Of a stretch of 64,000 nucleotides of DNA, positions 60,017 to 64,000 are shown piece after piece (positions within the stretch are counted from its first letter, which is position 1; the number at the start of each line of letters is the position of its first letter). Both the position numbers and the translations under genes were made by a program. Source of the DNA: an uncultured Romboutsia sp. (GTDB taxonomy: Bacteria; Bacillota; Clostridia; Peptostreptococcales; Peptostreptococcaceae); NCBI GenBank assembly GCA_937880075.1, contig CALFLM010000060.1, positions 76,348-140,347 on the forward strand. The letters run 5' to 3'. Below the pieces are notes generated by a model. It did not search any database. It saw nothing but the letters and a program-made list of their open reading frames with translations, and was not told where the DNA came from.

Positions 60017-61189
60017 ATGAACAGAATTATATGGATAGTAATTGATAGTGTTGGTGTAGGTGCATTACCTGATGCTAAGGCATTTGGAGATGAAGGTGTA
60101 AATACATTAGGTCATATAGTTAAAGAATTTAATGATATAAAAATACCTAATATGATAAAACTTGGATTAGGAAACATAGATGGAATTGACTATATAAATA
60201 ATATAGACTCTCCAATAGGTTCTTTTGGTAGATGTAATGAAATATCTCAAGGAAAAGATACTACTACTGGACATTGGGAGATGACAGGATTATTAGTCGA
60301 TACACCGTTTAAAACTTTTGAAGATGGATTCCCAAAAGAAATAATAGATGAGTTTGAAAGAAGAACAGGAAGAAAAGTAGTAGCTAATAAACCAGCATCG
60401 GGGACTGCTATATTAGATGAATTTGGAGAACATCAAATGAAAACTGGTGATGTAATAGTTTACACTTCAGCAGATAGTGTATTCCAAATTGCAGCTCATG
60501 AAGAGATAATTCCTTTAGAAGAACTATATGACATGTGTAAAATAGCTAGAGAAATAATGATGGGAGAATATGCAGTAGCTAGAGTCATAGCAAGACCATA
60601 TGTAGGGCCATGTAAAGGACAATTTGAAAGAACTTCAAATAGAAGAGATTATTCATTAAATCCTTTTGATAAAACAGTTCTTGATAATATAAAAGAAAAT
60701 GGACTTGATGTAATAGGGGTTGGTAAAATAGAAGATATATTTAATGGACAAGGTATAACTGAAGCTATGCACACTAAAGATAATATGGATGGCGTAGATC
60801 AAACTATAAATTATATTAAAAAGAATAATAAAGGACTAATATTTACTAATCTTGTTGATTTTGATTCCAAATATGGTCATAGAAGAAATATCAAGGGATA
60901 CAAAGAAGCTTTAGAAGAATTTGATGCTAGAATACCTGAGATAATAGAAGCTATGAATGATAAAGATATACTTATAATAAATGCAGACCATGGTAATGAT
61001 CCAGCATATAAAGGAACGGATCATACTAGAGAATATATACCTTTACTAGTGTACGGTAAAGATATAAAAGAAGGAATAAATCTGGGAACAAGAAAAAGTT
61101 TTGCAGATATAGGCGCTACTGTTGCTGATATATTAAATGTTTCTAAGACTAAAAATGGTACAAGTTTTAAAAATGAAGTAATGAAGTAA
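60017..61189 (+). CDS. deoB: Phosphopentomutase
   Basis: A 390-residue alkaline-phosphatase-superfamily mutase linking (deoxy)ribose-1-P and -5-P. Metal-binding motifs: WIVIDSVGVGALPDA, KDTTTGHWEM (phosphothreonine), FTNLVDFDSKYGHRRN and NADHGNDP. Start follows AAGGAGG. First of the deoB-punA-pdp nucleoside salvage set. Confidence 0.96.
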   Translation: MNRIIWIVIDSVGVGALPDAKAFGDEGVNTLGHIVKEFNDIKIPNMIKLGLGNIDGIDYINNIDSPIGSFGRCNEISQGKDTTTGHWEMTGLLVDTPFKTFEDGFPKEIIDEFERRTGRKVVANKPASGTAILDEFGEHQMKTGDVIVYTSADSVFQIAAHEEIIPLEELYDMCKIAREIMMGEYAVARVIARPYVGPCKGQFERTSNRRDYSLNPFDKTVLDNIKENGLDVIGVGKIEDIFNGQGITEAMHTKDNMDGVDQTINYIKKNNKGLIFTNLVDFDSKYGHRRNIKGYKEALEEFDARIPEIIEAMNDKDILIINADHGNDPAYKGTDHTREYIPLLVYGKDIKEGINLGTRKSFADIGATVADILNVSKTKNGTSFKNEVMK

Positions 61190-61206
61190 TTTTGGAGGAA
61201 TAAAAA

Positions 61207-62028
61207 ATGGAAAACATATATGATAAAATACAAGAGAGTGCAAACTTTATACAAAGTAAATCTGAAGTAAAGCCTTCAATAGGTTTAATATTAGGGTCAG
61301 GACTTGGAGTATTAGCTGATGAAATACAAAACCCTGTTAAAATAAATTACAACGAAATACCTAATTTCCCAGTATCAACAGTTGAAGGACATGAAGGTTG
61401 TCTTGTATTAGGTGAATTAGAAGGTAAAATGGTAGTGGCTATGCAAGGAAGATTCCACTATTATGAAGGATATACTCAGCAAGAAATAACTTTCCCTGTA
61501 AGAGTTATGAAAGCTTTAGGTGTAAATACTATAGTTGTAACTAATGCTGCAGGTGGATCAAATACAAACTTTAAACCAGGTGATTTAATGGTTATAAAAG
61601 ATCATATAAACCTAAGTGGAAATAATCCTTTAATAGGAAAAAATGATCAAAGACTTGGACCTAGATTCCCAGATATGTCTTCAGCATATACTCCTAAGTA
61701 TATAAATATAGTTAAAGAATGTGCTAATAAGTTGAATATAGAGTTACAAGAAGGGGTTTATGCGTTTTTTAGTGGACCAACTTATGAAACTCCAGCGGAA
61801 GTAAAAATGGCTAGAATATTAGGTGCAGATGCAGTTGGTATGTCTACTGCTCCAGAAGTTATAGTAGCTTCTCACTCAGGAATGGAAGTTATAGGTATAT
61901 CTTGTATAACTAATATGGCAGCTGGTATACTTGATCAACCACTTGACCATGAAGAGGTAATAGAAACAACAAAAAAAGTAAAATCTGAATTTTTAAGCTT
62001 AGTTAAATCAGTTGTTAACCATATATAG
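61207..62028 (+). CDS. punA: Purine-nucleoside phosphorylase
   Basis: A 273-residue trimeric-type PNP: LILGSGLGVLADEI, VEGHEGCLVLG, MQGRFHYYEGY, VTNAAGGSN and the base-binding FFSGPTYETPAE...VGMSTAPEV. Yields ribose-1-P, the substrate of deoB. Follows deoB by 17 bases with GGAGG. Confidence 0.95.
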   Translation: MENIYDKIQESANFIQSKSEVKPSIGLILGSGLGVLADEIQNPVKINYNEIPNFPVSTVEGHEGCLVLGELEGKMVVAMQGRFHYYEGYTQQEITFPVRVMKALGVNTIVVTNAAGGSNTNFKPGDLMVIKDHINLSGNNPLIGKNDQRLGPRFPDMSSAYTPKYINIVKECANKLNIELQEGVYAFFSGPTYETPAEVKMARILGADAVGMSTAPEVIVASHSGMEVIGISCITNMAAGILDQPLDHEEVIETTKKVKSEFLSLVKSVVNHI

Positions 62029-62052
62029 ATATAATAATTAAGGAGAATTATT

Positions 62053-63378
62053 ATGAGAGTTTATGATATAATCAGAAAAAAGAGAGATCAGCAAAAGTTA
62101 AGTAAAGCTGAAATTGATTTTTTCGTAGAAAAGTATTCAAAAGGTGAAATACCTGATTATCAGGCAGCAGCACTTTTAATGGCTATATATATAAATAAGA
62201 TGGACAAAGAAGAAACTGTATACCTAACTGAAGCTATGATGAACTCTGGAGAAGTCATAGATTTATCAGATATTGAAGGAATAAAAGTTGATAAGCACAG
62301 TACAGGTGGAGTTGGAGATAAAACTACAATAGCTTTAGCACCATTAGTGGCAGCTTGTGGAGCGCCAGTTGCAAAAATGTCAGGAAGAGGTCTTGGTCAT
62401 ACTGGGGGAACTTTAGATAAGTTAGAAGCTATACCAGGATTCTCTATAGAGATGGACTCTAAAAAGTTTATAAATTCTGTAAATGAACATAAAATAGCAG
62501 TGTGTGGACAAACAGCATCAATAGCTGTTGCGGATAAAAAAATGTATGCATTAAGAGACGTTACAGCTACAGTTGATAATATATCTCTTATAGCAGCTAG
62601 TATAATGTGTAAAAAACTAGCTTCAGGAGCTAATGCTATATTATTAGATGTAAAAACTGGTGATGGTGCATTTATGAAGACCTTAGATGATTCATTTGAA
62701 TTAGCAAAAGCTATGGTTGATATAGGTTGTAAAATGAACAGAGAAACTATAGGTATGATTACAGATATGGATGAACCATTAGGGTTTTCGATAGGAAACT
62801 CTCTAGAAGTTATAGAAGCTATAGAAACATTAAAAGGAAATGGTCCTAAGGATTTTGTTCTTTTATGTGAAACATTAGGTTCTTATATGTTAGTTTTAGC
62901 AAAAGTTGCGAAAGACTTTGATGAGGGTCTAAATATGATAAGAGATGCTATAACTTCAGGTAAAGCACTTGAAAAACTAAGAGTATTTATAGAAAATCAA
63001 GGTGGAGATAAGAATGTAGTTGATGATTATACGTTATTGCCACAAGCATCAAAAATAGTTCCTATAAAAGCGAATAAATCAGGATATATAAGCAAAATAG
63101 AAGCTGAGGAAGTTGGTATATCTGCTATGATTTTAGGAGCGGGTAGAGAAACTAAAGATGATATACTTGATTTATCTGCTGGTATAGTGCTAGAGAAAAA
63201 AGTTGGAGATTATGTAAATGAAGGTGACATATTAGCCTATATGCATTTAAATAAAGAAGAAAAGTTTGAACAAGCAAAAGAAAGATTTATAAATGCTTAT
63301 TCAATAGTAAAAGAGAAAGTAGAACCTAAAAAGTTAATCTACGGAGTTGTAACTAAAGACGAAATTAAAAAATTATAA
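62053..63378 (+). CDS. pdp: Pyrimidine-nucleoside phosphorylase
   Basis: A 441-residue thymidine phosphorylase family enzyme: KHSTGGVGDKTTIALAP, KMSGRGLGHTGGTLDKLEA, LRDVTATVDNI, LLDVKTGDGAFMK. The C-terminal domain is complete. With punA it feeds pentose-1-phosphates to deoB. Terminator follows. Confidence 0.95.
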   Translation: MRVYDIIRKKRDQQKLSKAEIDFFVEKYSKGEIPDYQAAALLMAIYINKMDKEETVYLTEAMMNSGEVIDLSDIEGIKVDKHSTGGVGDKTTIALAPLVAACGAPVAKMSGRGLGHTGGTLDKLEAIPGFSIEMDSKKFINSVNEHKIAVCGQTASIAVADKKMYALRDVTATVDNISLIAASIMCKKLASGANAILLDVKTGDGAFMKTLDDSFELAKAMVDIGCKMNRETIGMITDMDEPLGFSIGNSLEVIEAIETLKGNGPKDFVLLCETLGSYMLVLAKVAKDFDEGLNMIRDAITSGKALEKLRVFIENQGGDKNVVDDYTLLPQASKIVPIKANKSGYISKIEAEEVGISAMILGAGRETKDDILDLSAGIVLEKKVGDYVNEGDILAYMHLNKEEKFEQAKERFINAYSIVKEKVEPKKLIYGVVTKDEIKKL

Positions 63379-63391
63379 TAATATGATTAAT

Positions 63392-63427
63392 AAAAGCCTA
63401 ACGTGTAAAAAATAACGTTAGGCTTTT
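63392..63427 (+). terminator. Terminator after pdp
   Basis: Perfect 12-bp stem AAAAGCCTAACG (63392-63403)/CGTTAGGCTTTT (63416-63427); stem ends in T run. Confidence 0.9.
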
Positions 63428-63471
63428 AAAATTTTCAGAGTACAAAATTTATAACTTGTTCGACAAATTTA

Positions 63472-63500
63472 TTGAATTTTTTTATGCTTAGATTTATAAT
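63472..63500 (+). promoter_or_regulatory. SigmaA promoter of mltG
   Basis: TTGAAT (63472-63477) and a perfect TATAAT (63495-63500) are separated by 17 bp, 38 bases before the mltG start and after the pdp terminator. Confidence 0.75.
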
Positions 63501-63538
63501 ATAAAGGATATAAATATATATAAGGAGTAGATAACTTT

Positions 63539-64000
63539 ATGAATATAAATAAAAAATGGTTAGGTATAATAGGTGCTATTTCTATTATATTATTAACATC
63601 AATATCAATATTAGTATTTATATTTACACAAATGGGTCCATACGATAAAAATAATAAAAAAGATATAGTAGTTGAAATACCACAAGGGGCAACAACAAGT
63701 ACTATATCAGATGTTTTATATAAAAATAAATTAATAAAAAATAAGACAATATTTAAAATATCTGTAAAATTAAGTAATCAGGCACAAAATTTTAAAGCAG
63801 GTAAATATTTATTTAATCAAACATACTCAAATAAAGAAATAATTGATGATATATCATCTGGTAAAATATATAATGATGGAATAAAAATAACTATTCCAGA
63901 GGGATCTACTTCTAGAGAAATTGTTTCAATTCTTGTTGGAAAAAAATTAGGTAATGAAGAATCTTATGAAACATTAATATCAAATCCTAAGGAATTTTAT
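63539..64000 (+). CDS. mltG: MltG/YceG-like endolytic murein transglycosylase (5' part, cut by window end)
   Basis: 154 codons are visible without a stop. An N-terminal cytoplasmic stub and membrane helix (about residues 8-30) are followed by an extracytoplasmic LysM-like region with VVEIPQGATTSTISDVLYK, AGKYLFNQTYSNKEIID and ITIPEGSTSREIV, characteristic of MltG. The catalytic Glu region lies beyond the window. SD AAGGAG (63522-63527). MltG cleaves nascent glycan strands at the membrane. Confidence 0.88.
   Translation, partial: MNINKKWLGIIGAISIILLTSISILVFIFTQMGPYDKNNKKDIVVEIPQGATTSTISDVLYKNKLIKNKTIFKISVKLSNQAQNFKAGKYLFNQTYSNKEIIDDISSGKIYNDGIKITIPEGSTSREIVSILVGKKLGNEESYETLISNPKEFY

Noticed and set aside
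1..64000. CRISPR arrays, tRNA/rRNA genes, insertion sequences, prophage or attachment sites
   Set aside because: No regularly spaced repeats, transposase or integrase of mobile type (xerD is in its core locus), and no tRNA-like segments were seen.

Overview
The window is about 64 kb of very AT-rich chromosome from a low-GC, Gram-positive, endospore-forming anaerobe. The gene content (spoIIIAA-AH, spoIVB, spo0A, spoVM, spoIIM, ylbJ), a meso-DAP peptidoglycan enzyme (dapF), clostridial gene order and codon use point to the Clostridia, most likely family Peptostreptococcaceae (Clostridioides / Romboutsia / Paraclostridium / Terrisporobacter-like). The genus cannot be fixed from sequence alone. 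I see no tRNA, rRNA, insertion sequence, prophage or CRISPR array. This is core chromosome with nearly all genes on the + strand.

Layout. 1-2.1 kb: pyrR and uraA, each behind its own PyrR-responsive leader. 2.3-4.1 kb (- strand): rqcH, the ribosome quality-control factor. 4.2-21.1 kb: a long housekeeping run of dapF, yicC, gmk, rpoZ, coaBC, priA, def, fmt, a DUF116 membrane protein, a zinc metallopeptidase, rsmB, rlmN, the PP2C phosphatase / PASTA kinase pair, rsgA, rpe and thiN. 21.2-22.6 kb: a flavodoxin-like gene, a small membrane ORF interrupted by TGA, the 26-residue spoVM and rpmB (-). 23-28.8 kb: Asp23-family gene, fakA, recG, rsmD, coaD and a coiled-coil protein. 28.8-31.3 kb (-): ylbJ and tmcAL. 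31.6-34.9 kb: ackA, yceD-like, rpmF, plsX. 35-40.2 kb: the complete eight-gene spoIIIA operon. 40.3-47.9 kb: a second Asp23-family gene, nusB, a TsaD paralogue, xseA, xseB, ispA, a divergent-PAP2 protein, dxs and tlyA. 48-51.8 kb: recN, spoIVB, spo0A. 51.9-58.4 kb: cca, then an envelope module (steA, steB-like, a GT2 glycosyltransferase, a MraY-like membrane transferase, DUF3866, a Nudix hydrolase). 58.5-64 kb: spoIIM, a xerD-type gene with substituted catalytic residues, the nucleoside salvage set deoB, punA, pdp, and the start of mltG, which runs off the window.

How the parts work together. Translation and ribosome maturation (def, fmt, rsmB, rlmN, rsgA, rsmD, tlyA, rpmB, rpmF, tmcAL, rqcH, cca), DNA repair and restart (priA, recG, recN, xseAB), isoprenoid supply for the cell wall (dxs, ispA), envelope signalling (PASTA kinase/phosphatase) and nucleotide salvage are interleaved with genes for the Spo0A-sigmaE-SpoIIIA-SpoIVB sporulation pathway.

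The most interesting observations are regulatory or residue-level rather than a new gene system. Two sporulation genes, ylbJ and spoIIM, have their Shine-Dalgarno locked in a hairpin that abuts the start codon, with a sigmaE-like promoter nested so that sigmaE transcripts would lack the occluding arm. The XerD at its usual chromosomal position lacks three of six canonical active-site residues. uraA has a PyrR leader whose terminator stem contains the ribosome-binding site. spo0A has a perfect sigmaH promoter overlapped by a 0A box. The steA/steB/GT2/MraY-like/DUF3866 cluster is the best candidate for an incompletely described multi-gene system.
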